DNA of 8,156 nucleotides from JBELMB01 sp042088665 (GTDB lineage: Bacteria; Pseudomonadota; Alphaproteobacteria; Rhodobacterales; Rhodobacteraceae): positions 1 through 8,156 of the forward strand of contig JBELMB010000224.1 of NCBI GenBank assembly GCA_042088665.1, read 5' to 3'. Each line of letters starts with the position of its first letter. Position 1 is the first letter of the stretch. Positions 1 through 7,514 of the stretch are shown here, in pieces. The notes under the pieces were generated by a model. The model did no database searches. It was not told the DNA's origin and saw nothing but the letters and a program-made list of their open reading frames with translations. The translations under genes were made by a program, and so were the position numbers.

Positions 1-822
1 ATTTCCAACGATACCCACAGCCGAAATCACCGTATCGATGTCTATTTTTATCTTTTCCCCAGATTTCTCCACATGCGCGACGACGCGGTCATGGCCGCGC
101 TCCAAATGCGCAACCCTGGCGTTTTCGAGCAATGTCATGCCCTGTTTTGCAAACTGACCGCGGGCAAACGCGCTGATTTCGGCGTCCTCCGCGGGCAAGA
201 TGCGGTCAACCACTTCGACCACTGTAACTTCGGCCCCGAGCGCATTGTAAAAGCTTGCGAATTCCATTCCGATGGCACCAGATCCGATCACCAGAAGACG
301 CTTCGGCATCGCGGGCGGCTGCAGCGCGTGCTTGTAGGTCCAGACCCGCTTGCCATCCGCTTCCAGACCCGGCAGTTCGCGTGCGCGCGCACCCGTCGCC
401 AGAACGATCTGCGGTGCCTCCAGCAGGCGCGTGCCTTCGCCGGTCGCCACCTGCACACGTCCGGCCCCGAAGAGACGCGCCTCCCCCATGACAACAGTCA
501 CCTTGTTCTTCTTGAGAAGGTGCCCGACACCCATGTTGAGTTTGCGGGCCACGGCCCGCGACCGCGCCACGACGGCCGCCAGATCATAGCCAACGCCCTC
601 GGCGCTCAGCCCGAACTCGGCAGCGCGCTGCATCAGGTGATAGACCTCTGCGGAGCGCAACATGGCTTTCGTCGGAATGCAGCCCCAGTTCAGACAGATG
701 CCTCCCAGATGCGTGCGCTCGACCACCGCCACCTTGAGGCCCAGTTGCGCCCCGCGGATCGCGGCAACATAGCCCCCGGGCCCGGCGCCGACGACCACCA
801 TATCAAACCGTTCTGATGCCAT
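1..822 (-). CDS. lpdA: Dihydrolipoyl dehydrogenase (E3), N-terminal 274 residues, truncated by the window edge
   Basis: This flavoenzyme reoxidises the dihydrolipoyl group of 2-oxo acid dehydrogenase complexes, passing electrons through a disulfide and FAD to NAD+ in the cytoplasm. Reading the minus strand from the ATG at 822 gives an open frame to base 1, so the C-terminal dimerisation domain and its catalytic His lie outside. Visible motifs are the FAD-binding GAGPGG (residues 12-17), Glu35 ending the second strand of that fold, the redox-active CLNWGC (Cys43 and Cys48), LATGAR near 141-146, and the NAD-binding GSGAIG (180-185). The CLNWGCIPTKA form resembles the E3 usually tied to pyruvate dehydrogenase in alphaproteobacteria, whereas E3 of 2-oxoglutarate dehydrogenase more often has CLNVGCIPSKA. 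The partner assignment is therefore an inference. A strong GGGGAGG ribosome site lies 8 nt before the start. No E1 or E2 gene is visible upstream. Confidence 0.95.
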   Translation of the reverse strand, partial: MASERFDMVVVGAGPGGYVAAIRGAQLGLKVAVVERTHLGGICLNWGCIPTKAMLRSAEVYHLMQRAAEFGLSAEGVGYDLAAVVARSRAVARKLNMGVGHLLKKNKVTVVMGEARLFGAGRVQVATGEGTRLLEAPQIVLATGARARELPGLEADGKRVWTYKHALQPPAMPKRLLVIGSGAIGMEFASFYNALGAEVTVVEVVDRILPAEDAEISAFARGQFAKQGMTLLENARVAHLERGHDRVVAHVEKSGEKIKIDIDTVISAVGIVGN

Positions 823-854
823 TTGTAACGCCTCCCCGCAGTTCTGCAGGCAGG

Positions 855-971
855 CTAGACCGGATCATCCGCAGGCCCAACCGGTTTTCGGACCACGGGG
901 CGGGCGACACGACGGCCGCCCCCAATCAGGCCGGCAAGTTGCGCGGGGTTGACCCCGCGCCCCTCGCGCAT
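855..971 (-). CDS. Possible small ORF, 38 residues, function unknown
   Basis: An ATG five bases past the DUF924 stop opens a 38-codon frame ending in TAG, 32 bases before the lpdA start. The product is basic in the middle, with LIGGGRR and ARPVVRKPVG stretches, and has no Cys, no signal peptide and no membrane segment. For it: a plausible codon mix and a position tightly between two co-oriented genes. Against it: no good ribosome site in front (only a purine-rich GAGGAAGAGAG about 15-25 nt upstream inside the DUF924 gene), and a GC-only hairpin within its first third. I do not recognise a family. It could be an unannotated small protein or a chance frame in GC-rich DNA. Confidence 0.25.
   Translation of the reverse strand: MREGRGVNPAQLAGLIGGGRRVARPVVRKPVGPADDPV
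941..960 (-). other. 8-bp GC-only hairpin between the DUF924 gene and lpdA
   Basis: Arms GCGCGGGG (941-948) and CCCCGCGC (953-960) are perfectly complementary around a 4-base loop. The hairpin starts 15 bases after the DUF924 stop. No run of U follows in either direction, so it is not a classic intrinsic terminator. It could stabilise the 3' end of the upstream message or slow polymerase before lpdA. It lies inside the doubtful small ORF, so at most one of the two readings may matter. Confidence 0.4.
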
Positions 972-975
972 CGCG

Positions 976-1560
976 TTACGCGACGGCGCTCTCTTCCTCG
1001 ATCGCCCGCAGGGTCGCGCCATATCCACCCTGAACCTGATAAGCCAGTTCCGCCGCGCTTGACGTCCGCGACAGCGCGTCGTTGCGATACGGAAACCGGC
1101 CGAACTGGCGGATCACTTCGCGGTGCACCTGCGCGTGCAACAGGTTCTTGGCACCAACCACGCTCAACCGCTCCTTCATCAGCCGGACGCAGCGGTCCTG
1201 ATCGCCAAGGTTCTCGGAATGCATCAGGGGCAGATAGAAAAACTGGCGCGGCATCTCGTCGATCTTCAGGTCCCAGCCCCGATGGATCGCCTGCTTGCAG
1301 GCCGCCACGGCCACCCGGTCAGAGGCAAAGGCCTTTGCCGTACCGCGGAACATGTTGCGCGAAAACTGGTCCGCCAAAATGATATAGGCCAAGACGCCCG
1401 AAGGGTAGGTCAACCAAAGGGCGTATTTGCCCTCCATCAGGCCCTCCCAGGCCCCTTCGAACCGGGCGCGGATCTCGTCATCCAGCGCCTCGTCCGATTT
1501 GTACCATCCGTCCGGCCCAACCTCGTCCAGCCAGAACGCCAGTATGTCTTCAGGCGTCAT
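976..1560 (-). CDS. DUF924 family protein, 194 residues
   Basis: This is a complete member of the DUF924 (PF06041) family, whose biochemical role is not established. Members are all-helical and TPR-like. Motifs typical of the family are the opening ILAFWLDE (residues 6-13), LADQFSRNMFRG (62-73), FFYLPLMHSE (107-116) and FGRFPYRN (153-160; many relatives have PHRN). Length matches the usual 180-200 residues, and I see no signal peptide or membrane helix, so a cytoplasmic location is inferred. The ATG at 1560 has an ideal AGGAGG (1566-1571) five bases upstream. The gene lies between the MFS transporter and lpdA in the same direction, with gaps of 113 and 153 bp. That does not reveal a function. 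Confidence 0.9.
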   Translation of the reverse strand: MTPEDILAFWLDEVGPDGWYKSDEALDDEIRARFEGAWEGLMEGKYALWLTYPSGVLAYIILADQFSRNMFRGTAKAFASDRVAVAACKQAIHRGWDLKIDEMPRQFFYLPLMHSENLGDQDRCVRLMKERLSVVGAKNLLHAQVHREVIRQFGRFPYRNDALSRTSSAAELAYQVQGGYGATLRAIEEESAVA

Positions 1561-1576
1561 ATCGTCCTCCTAGCAC

Positions 1577-1635
1577 CCGCAATTCCCATCCAATCAACAG
1601 TTACATAGGACCTGCTCCGCAATCCCAATCACAAA
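1577..1635. repeat. Imperfect direct repeat upstream of the DUF924 gene
   Basis: On the plus strand, CCGCAATTCCCATCCAATCA (1577-1596) is echoed by CCGCAATCCCAATCA (1617-1631), about 40 bases apart. The copies differ by short gaps. They sit in the AT-richer stretch just upstream of the DUF924 ribosome site, where a promoter or operator would be expected. I cannot pick out a convincing pair of promoter hexamers, and the repeat may be chance. Confidence 0.2.
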
Positions 1636-1647
1636 TCCTGTCACTTT

Positions 1648-1672
1648 CCGACATGTCGGCAAAGCTTTGCCG
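1648..1672 (-). terminator. Overlapping palindromes after the MFS stop, possible terminator
   Basis: Two perfect palindromes overlap by three bases immediately after the MFS stop codon (1674-1676): CGGCAAAGCTTTGCCG (1657-1672) and CCGACATGTCGG (1648-1659). In RNA the first can form six base pairs closed by an AGCU loop, and the second can form four. The downstream minus-strand sequence is AAAGTGACAG, with no U run, so a factor-independent terminator is not proven. Position and symmetry suggest a 3'-end or transcription-ending structure. Confidence 0.35.
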
Positions 1673-1673
1673 G

Positions 1674-2924
1674 TCACTCCACGGCCTCTTCTGCCTGATC
1701 GATAAAGTACTCCTGCGCGACCTCCACGGCGACCGGCGTGGCCGCGGGGCTGATGGGCGCGTAGGCGCCGGTGTCTTCCACCGCGGGCGCGGCCCGCTGG
1801 GTCATCCGGAACGCCGCATAAAGCGCCATCGCCGCCAGAAGCGCCGTGATCAGCATGAAGAACCCCGGCGGCCCCACCACAGCCATGACCCAGCCGATCA
1901 CCAGCGGGCCGGCGATGGCACCAAGCCCGTTGATGAACAGCAATCCCGCCGAGGCAGAGGCCATGTCATCGGGGTCCAGAAAGTCATTCGTGTAGGCAAT
2001 CAGAAGGGAATACAGAGGGTTGGAGCATCCGCCGACAACAAATGCCGCCCCCACCAGCACCCAGAACACGCCGCCGAATGCCACTGCAATGGACGCCGCA
2101 GCCGCCCCGCCTGCCGCCACGATCATGATCAGGAGACGGCGATCCATCCGGTCCGAAACCCAGCCCAGCGGATATTGCAACACCAGCGCACCGACGTAAA
2201 ACGAGGCGATAAAGATCGAGATCGCCCCGATGCTCAGCCCGATCTCGGTCGCATAGACCGCCGCCATGCCGAACTGCGCTGCAAACACGCCGCCCAGCAG
2301 AAAAATCCCGACCATTCCCAGCGGTGAGACCGCGTAAAGCTCACGCAGCGTCATCGGCTTCGTGGATTCGAACGAAGGCGTTGGTGAAATAGACAGCAGG
2401 ATTGGCGCAAACGAGATCGAAACAAGCACACTTGGAATCACGAAAAGCAGGAAACCGCTGGAATCCGGAACGACCAGCAGGCCCTGCGCCGCGATGATGC
2501 CCGCCATCTGCATGATCATATAGGCGGAAAGGGTCTGGCCACGCGTCTCGTTCGTGGCGGTGTTGTTCAGCCAACTCTCCGCCGTGACGTACACGCCGCA
2601 AAAGCAAAAGCCGATCAGCATCCGCCCGATGGTCCAGGCAATCGGGTCCTGCAGCGCGGGAAACAGGATCAGGATCGCGGACACAAGGCTGCCCAGTGCC
2701 GCAAAGACGCGCACATGGCCCACCCGCCGGATCATGCCGGGCACCATGCGCGAGGCAAACAGGAAGCCGACGAAGTAGGCCGACATCACCACGGAAAGGA
2801 CAAGGGCCGAAAACCCGGCCTCTGCGCCGCGCACCCCCAAAAGAGAGCCCTGCAGACCGTTGCCGACCATCAAGAGGAACATCCCCAAAAGCAGCGCCCA
2901 AGAGTTGCTAATCACGTTCAACAT
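1674..2924 (-). CDS. MFS transporter, YcaD-like
   Basis: This inner-membrane major facilitator protein of 416 residues has about twelve hydrophobic segments. The substrate cannot be told from sequence. It resembles the YcaD-like group: GVYVTAESWLN (110-120) with NETRGQTLSAYM following matches that group's ESWL...RG...AYM region, and GLLFINGLGA (327-336) is also typical. The motif-A loop in the second half is GWVSDRMDRR (254-263), and SRMVPGMIRRVGHVR (58-72) fills the equivalent first-half loop. A cytoplasmic tail of about 40 residues after the last helix is rich in Pro, Ala and Glu. The frame stays open 17 codons further upstream, but I chose the ATG at 2924 because AAGGAG (2931-2936) precedes it by six bases and the upstream residues are not membrane-like. 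It follows queA by 107 bp. Confidence 0.9.
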   Translation of the reverse strand: MLNVISNSWALLLGMFLLMVGNGLQGSLLGVRGAEAGFSALVLSVVMSAYFVGFLFASRMVPGMIRRVGHVRVFAALGSLVSAILILFPALQDPIAWTIGRMLIGFCFCGVYVTAESWLNNTATNETRGQTLSAYMIMQMAGIIAAQGLLVVPDSSGFLLFVIPSVLVSISFAPILLSISPTPSFESTKPMTLRELYAVSPLGMVGIFLLGGVFAAQFGMAAVYATEIGLSIGAISIFIASFYVGALVLQYPLGWVSDRMDRRLLIMIVAAGGAAAASIAVAFGGVFWVLVGAAFVVGGCSNPLYSLLIAYTNDFLDPDDMASASAGLLFINGLGAIAGPLVIGWVMAVVGPPGFFMLITALLAAMALYAAFRMTQRAAPAVEDTGAYAPISPAATPVAVEVAQEYFIDQAEEAVE

Positions 2925-2930
2925 GGCTGT

Positions 2931-2936
2931 CTCCTT
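2931..2936 (-). promoter_or_regulatory. Ribosome binding site that fixes the MFS start
   Basis: The minus strand reads AAGGAG here, six bases before the ATG at 2924. It supports that start over the longer frame beginning at 2975, whose extra residues are charged and unlike the family's N terminus. Confidence 0.75.
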
Positions 2937-3031
2937 GTGAGAATACCTTTTTCCCCTCCCTGACCAGATGCGCAAGTCCCTGCACGCACAGCCGCGACCG
3001 GAGGGGCAAAACCATGTCGCGAAAAGACCGT

Positions 3032-4099
3032 TCAGCCGGGGCGCTGACCTCTGTCCGGGATCAGCAGCGAGGCGTCGCCGTAGGAAAAGAAACGGTACTC
3101 CTGCGCAACCGCATGCGCATAGATCGCGCGGATCTCCTCCGGTCCCATCAGCGCCGAGACGAGCATCATCAGGGTCGATTTCGGCAAGTGAAAATTCGTC
3201 ATCAGGGCATCGGCCACGCGAAAGGTGAAGCCGGGGTAGATGAAGATCTCGGTCACGCCTTCAAACGGCGCGATTTCGCCACCCTGCGCCGCCGTCTCGA
3301 TCAGTCGAAGCGCCGTGGTCCCAACCGGGATCACCCGCCCGCCTGCCGCGCGGGTCGCCGCGATCTCTTCGGCGGCAGTGGGCGTCACTTGCCCCCATTC
3401 GCCATGCATCCTGTGGCGGGTCACGTCCTCGACCTTGACCGGCAGGAAGGTGCCCGCGCCGACGTGCAGGGTCACATGGCTGAAGGTCACCCCCCGGGTC
3501 GCCAGCGCGTCCAGCAAGGGCGCGTCGAAATGCAGGGAGGCGGTCGGCGCAGCAACCGCACCTGCATGCCGTGCCCAGACCGTCTGGTAGTCCTGTCGGT
3601 CCTGCGCATCCGCCGCGCGTTTGGCCGCGATGTAAGGCGGCAGGGGCATGGCGCCAGCCCCGTTCAAGGCCTCGTCGAACGCCTCACCATCAAGATTGAA
3701 ACGCAGGCTGCCTCGCCCTTCATATTTTGCCTCAAGTATGGCGCTCAAGCCGTTGGAAAAAATCACCTCTTCCCCTTCACGCACCTTTTTCAACGGCTTC
3801 AAGAGCGCGCTCCAGACCCCACTGGCCTGCGGCTCCAGCAGCGTGACCTCTATGCGTGCTTCGCTGGGACCTTCCGGGCCGGAGCGGCGGCGCAGCCCGG
3901 TCAGGCGGGCCGGGATGACCTTTGTGTCATTCAGCACCAACCGATCGCCGGGCCGCAGCCAATCGGGCAGCCTGTTCACCTGAGTGTCGGTGATCGCGCC
4001 CCCCTGCGCCACCAGCATCCGCGCCGAGGACCGAGGCCGCGCAGGCCGCGTGGCGATCAGGTCGGAAGGAAGATCGAAGTCGAAATCGCTCAGCTGCAT
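3032..4099 (-). CDS. queA: S-adenosylmethionine:tRNA ribosyltransferase-isomerase
   Basis: QueA transfers and isomerises the ribosyl part of S-adenosylmethionine onto preQ1 at the wobble base of GUN-anticodon tRNAs, forming epoxyqueuosine in the cytoplasm. The 355 residues match the family in length and along the whole chain: MQLSDFDFDLP at the start, RPRSSARML (21-29), LVLNDTKVIPARLTG (54-68), LPPYI (153-157), YQTVWARHAGAVAAPTASLHF (171-191), LHVGAGTFLPVK (211-222), MHGEW (231-235), PVGTTALRLIE (258-268), YPGFTFRVADALMTNFHLP (288-306) and FFSYGDASLL (337-346). An upstream TTG at 4120 would add seven residues, but the family starts at MxLSDFDFDLP and this ATG has a GAGAG a few bases upstream. 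It lies 75 bp after the AsmA-like gene and before a transporter, whereas queA in many bacteria is followed by tgt, which is absent here. Confidence 0.97.
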   Translation of the reverse strand: MQLSDFDFDLPSDLIATRPARPRSSARMLVAQGGAITDTQVNRLPDWLRPGDRLVLNDTKVIPARLTGLRRRSGPEGPSEARIEVTLLEPQASGVWSALLKPLKKVREGEEVIFSNGLSAILEAKYEGRGSLRFNLDGEAFDEALNGAGAMPLPPYIAAKRAADAQDRQDYQTVWARHAGAVAAPTASLHFDAPLLDALATRGVTFSHVTLHVGAGTFLPVKVEDVTRHRMHGEWGQVTPTAAEEIAATRAAGGRVIPVGTTALRLIETAAQGGEIAPFEGVTEIFIYPGFTFRVADALMTNFHLPKSTLMMLVSALMGPEEIRAIYAHAVAQEYRFFSYGDASLLIPDRGQRPG

Positions 4100-4174
4100 G
4101 GTGCGCTCTCTGGATGGCAAAGCCCTGCCACGGACAAGCCGTGAACCAGGCAGACGGCAAACGCCCGACCCGTG

Positions 4175-7100
4175 TTATTGCGACAGGCGCGGCGGCGGAC
4201 GCCGGAAAATGTCGCGGAACATGCCCGGCGTAAAGATGGAAAGCGGGTTCACCGCCACGCGCGGCGATGCAACCGTGCCACGCAGGTTGAAGTTGAACCC
4301 GATCAACCCCTCCCCCTGTCGCGATATCAGCCGCCCGATCGCGTTCACCACATAGATCGGCGAGAGAACGCCCTGCATGTCCATCTCTTCGCGTTCGAGA
4401 TCATAGTACCCATCCATGGAAATTCCCATCGAGGGGCCGACCGCGCTGGACCGCGAGATGACCACGCGACTGGGCGTCAGACGGAATCGCGCCTCGACGT
4501 CGGAAAAGAAGACACCTGGACCGTTAAGCTGATCCAGCAACCCCACGATGCTGACCGCATCCAGAAGCGAGGCAATGGCCGGGGCCTTTTGCAGGCGCGT
4601 GCCCTTGATTTCGAGAAAGCCGTCAAAGCTGCCCGGCTGGCCGCCGACAGGAGCCAGATCCATGCGGAAGGTCCCGTCCTGCACGGTCTTGAGCATGTCC
4701 GCGTCGCGCAGGATGTCCCCGGCGTCCTCACCCGTGATCCGAAAGGCACTGCCCGAGGGCTGTGGAATCACCTGACCAGAGACTTGCGCCCCGCCGCCGA
4801 GAAGCGCCTCGAAGCGGCCTTCGAGTCCGCGGTTGTTGACGAAGTCGCCGCGGAATTGTTCCAGCACGATGCTGTCCGTGACCTGCAAGGCGCCGAGGTT
4901 CAGCGCCAGTGGCGATCCGCCCCCTGCCGCGTCTTCTTCCGGGCCCCCAGCGCCAAACGGCGCCTTGCGCAGGTCCACTTCGCCGGACGTGATCTCGACC
5001 CGAGGGGGAGAATCGCCGCGTCCGCGCAGTCGGCCGGTCACATTCATCCAGTCCGCCACACGCAGCCGCACAAGCTCCAGCCGATCAAAGCTGTTGCCTG
5101 CGCCCAGCACCAACTGCCCCTCGGCCTGCAAACCATTGCCGCTGAGACGCAGTTCTCCGATCTCGACCGGATCGCGCAGCCGCCCCGTTATGTCAAAGCG
5201 CCCCCTTGCGCTCGCGGGCAGGCTCCATCCGATCTGTGGGATCGACAGGGCGAGCCCGGCAAGATCCGTCTCAAGCGCAAAGCGCGGGGGCGCCCCATCC
5301 GGGATCTCGATGTCCAGATCGCCCCGGCCCGTGCCCCGGACCATGCCCTCGGGCAGCGCAATGCCGAAATTCTCAAGCCCCTGCGGTGTCAGGGTGACCT
5401 GCGCCGAAACGCGGCTGGGGCGGTTGTCGAACGGCAGAACAAAGCGCCCCTCGACCGGGACTGCGTCCACTTCGGCAGCGCCGGTGATCTCCAGCTGTTT
5501 GTTGTTCAACGCCACGTCAAGGGTTTGCGCCGTCAGGCGACGGTCGGGAACGGTGCCGAAACTCTCGACATCGTCGATGCGCCCGTCGAACTCCATACGT
5601 ATATCGGCCAAGCGCAGGTTGCGCTTGAGCGGCAACAGCATGCGCCCGCGCGCCTCCGCATGGCCGGTCGCCATGTCCGCATCCTTGCCCTGACGCCTGA
5701 GCAGCTGCCAGCTGTCGTTGTCGAGATAACTCAGGAAGGCCTTCAGCGGCCCCCGGGCGTCCAGCCGGATCTCTGCCAGAGGCGGGTCCTGCCGCAGGTT
5801 CGGGATGATGAAGGCGGACCCGGTCAGATCCACCGCCCCGCCCCCCCCCATATCGATCAATCCCTCGTCGACGCGCAGCCCCAACCGGCCTTGGTGGATC
5901 GCGAGACGTCCCTTTCCCTGGGTGATTGCCGGCAGATCGACACTATAGTCGACATGCGCGGCGTCGAAGGACATGTCGAAAAACAGGTCGGGCCGCGTGT
6001 CTTGTTTGGCGCGCACGCCGATGACGGCGTCAAGGATGCGCCCTTCCTTCACGTGCCCCCCCACCCATCGACGGGTTTCCGGTGCGAGATCCCTGGGCCA
6101 GAAGCTGAGCACCTGCCTTGGGTTTGTCTCCGCCACGCGGAGATCCAGCGCCAGCGCCCAGCCATTGTCACCGGCCTGCAACTGACCCGAGGCGCTGACC
6201 GGGAATTCCGGGTCGGTGATCCGCAGTTCACCGAGGTCCACGCGAAACGGCGCCAACCCCAGTTTGAACGCCACTTGCGCGCCGATCAGATCCAGCGGCC
6301 GCTCCAGCACGGTGCCTTCTGCAAGGCTGACACCGTCAAACACAAACTGCCCGGTCATCCCGGTGGGCAAATTCCCTGACGCGCTGTCCAGTTGTGCCGT
6401 GCCACTGGCCTCGACCTTGCCCAGCGGAGAGACCACGCTGATCCCGTCGAAGGACAGCAGACCGGCTTCGGGCGCATAGCGGAACGTGGTGGCGACGCTG
6501 TCAAAGGGGATTGGCCGCGTTTCCCGGCGCGGCTGCAGCACGCCGGTGCCGATCTCGAGCGTGGCAAACATCTCTCCAAGGGTGCCCTCTGCATCGAAGG
6601 CAGAGCGCAGAGAACCGGAAATCGGCGCGTCCAGCGCCTCCAGCCACGTCAGTGCGGGACTTTGGGTTGCGATATCGCTCGACGCGAGATCGTGCAGGGT
6701 CACGCCGAACGCGAGATCCGGCTGGCCGATGGGGCTTTCGGCCGCGACTTCGAGGGTGGCGACCCCGTCCCCGCCGCTCAGCAGGGCCACATCCGCCGTC
6801 AGTTTCAGCCGCCCCGCCTCGCGCGTCAGCCGCACCCGCCCGCCATCTGCAGTCCACCCGCGCAGAGCCCGGCGGTCTTCGTACCGAATGGTCAGTGCAT
6901 CCGCATCAAAAAGGCGCAACCCGGAGAGGCGCGGATCAAGGGCGACGGCGTCGACCCTGGCAATCATTGTCGCAAGATCCGGCACGTCTGCCCCATCGGC
7001 AAAGGCATCGCCCAAGGCCAGCCCGATCTTGCCATCCCGGTCACGCTGCAACGTCAGGAACGCGCCGGACACCTGCGCCTCGCGCAGGGCGACCTTGCCC

Positions 7101-7477
7101 GTCAGCAGCGCCGCAGGCGACAGCCCCGCCTCGATATCCGAGAGCTGCGCCACAAGACCGCCCTGTGCATTGCGGATCTCAACGTCCCACAGGATCACAC
7201 GCGCCAGCCCGCTGCGCTGCACCAGAAGGCTGACGCGGCCAAAATCCACGGAGATCCCGGGCAGCGCTTCTGCCAGCCGGGCCTCGATCTTTTCCCGCAC
7301 CCAGGGGGGCGCATTCACCGGGCGGTCAAGCGCGGCATAGAGGCCCGCCGCCAGGCCTGCGACAAGCACGGCAAACGCCGCAGCAACGCGGTACGGCCAA
7401 CGGCGCCTGCGGGCGCTGGATCCGGGGTCATCCGGAGGCGGGGCGGCGCGCGGTGCAGTCTCTTGCGTCTCAGTCAC
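4175..7477 (-). CDS. AsmA/YhdP-like (DUF3971) inner-membrane-anchored periplasmic protein
   Basis: This large protein of 1100 residues belongs to the AsmA-like superfamily. Its E. coli members TamB, YhdP and YdbH form long grooved beta structures that carry phospholipid between the membranes, so a role in outer-membrane lipid homeostasis is inferred. A short Pro-rich cytoplasmic stretch and RRRR (23-26) precede one membrane helix (about 30-50). The rest is beta-rich and should be periplasmic. LSFWPRDLAPETRRWV (457-472) is characteristic of the DUF3971/YhdP central region. The AsmA-like C-terminal region spans roughly 915-1095, ending with SPRVAVNPLSIFTPGMFRDIFRR. The start is GTG at 7477 with only a distant GAGG (11-nt spacer). 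No ATG occurs before about residue 150, and the membrane anchor supports this start. A run of nine G falls at residues 543-546. The gene heads the minus-strand series, 75 bp before queA, and diverges from bcp. Confidence 0.88.
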   Translation of the reverse strand: MTETQETAPRAAPPPDDPGSSARRRRWPYRVAAAFAVLVAGLAAGLYAALDRPVNAPPWVREKIEARLAEALPGISVDFGRVSLLVQRSGLARVILWDVEIRNAQGGLVAQLSDIEAGLSPAALLTGKVALREAQVSGAFLTLQRDRDGKIGLALGDAFADGADVPDLATMIARVDAVALDPRLSGLRLFDADALTIRYEDRRALRGWTADGGRVRLTREAGRLKLTADVALLSGGDGVATLEVAAESPIGQPDLAFGVTLHDLASSDIATQSPALTWLEALDAPISGSLRSAFDAEGTLGEMFATLEIGTGVLQPRRETRPIPFDSVATTFRYAPEAGLLSFDGISVVSPLGKVEASGTAQLDSASGNLPTGMTGQFVFDGVSLAEGTVLERPLDLIGAQVAFKLGLAPFRVDLGELRITDPEFPVSASGQLQAGDNGWALALDLRVAETNPRQVLSFWPRDLAPETRRWVGGHVKEGRILDAVIGVRAKQDTRPDLFFDMSFDAAHVDYSVDLPAITQGKGRLAIHQGRLGLRVDEGLIDMGGGGAVDLTGSAFIIPNLRQDPPLAEIRLDARGPLKAFLSYLDNDSWQLLRRQGKDADMATGHAEARGRMLLPLKRNLRLADIRMEFDGRIDDVESFGTVPDRRLTAQTLDVALNNKQLEITGAAEVDAVPVEGRFVLPFDNRPSRVSAQVTLTPQGLENFGIALPEGMVRGTGRGDLDIEIPDGAPPRFALETDLAGLALSIPQIGWSLPASARGRFDITGRLRDPVEIGELRLSGNGLQAEGQLVLGAGNSFDRLELVRLRVADWMNVTGRLRGRGDSPPRVEITSGEVDLRKAPFGAGGPEEDAAGGGSPLALNLGALQVTDSIVLEQFRGDFVNNRGLEGRFEALLGGGAQVSGQVIPQPSGSAFRITGEDAGDILRDADMLKTVQDGTFRMDLAPVGGQPGSFDGFLEIKGTRLQKAPAIASLLDAVSIVGLLDQLNGPGVFFSDVEARFRLTPSRVVISRSSAVGPSMGISMDGYYDLEREEMDMQGVLSPIYVVNAIGRLISRQGEGLIGFNFNLRGTVASPRVAVNPLSIFTPGMFRDIFRRPPPRLSQ
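5841..5849 (-). repeat. Run of nine G within the AsmA-like coding strand
   Basis: The plus strand has nine consecutive C, so the coding strand has nine G, covering the last base of Met543 and most of three Gly codons in DMGGGGAVDL. The frame is intact as given. Runs this long in coding DNA can slip in replication, and a change of one base would break the protein about halfway. Confidence 0.9.
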
Positions 7478-7514
7478 TGGAAGCGGGGCCTCGGCGCGTT
7501 AACTGGAAGGGCGG

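Noticed and set aside
73..816. 247-codon plus-strand frame opposite lpdA
   Set aside because: The minus strand encodes unmistakable dihydrolipoyl dehydrogenase motifs throughout; the plus frame shows only shadow composition.
2953..3006. CCCCTCC and GGAGGGG arms between queA and the MFS gene, considered as a terminator
   Set aside because: Arms are 40 bases apart with no U run; pairing over that distance by seven bases is weak and likely chance.
4115..4130. Short inverted repeat TGGCA...TGCCA before queA, considered as an attenuator or a preQ1 riboswitch part
   Set aside because: Only five base pairs, with none of the sequence features of a preQ1 aptamer, in a 75-bp gap.
3014..4144. 376-codon plus-strand frame opposite queA
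   Set aside because: queA is conserved along its whole length on the minus strand, and the opposite frame has no recognisable family.
4172..6379. 735-codon plus-strand open frame opposite the AsmA-like gene
   Set aside because: It is antisense to a gene with clear family motifs, its translation is rich in Arg, His, Gln and Pro without domains, and such long shadows are expected in GC-rich DNA.
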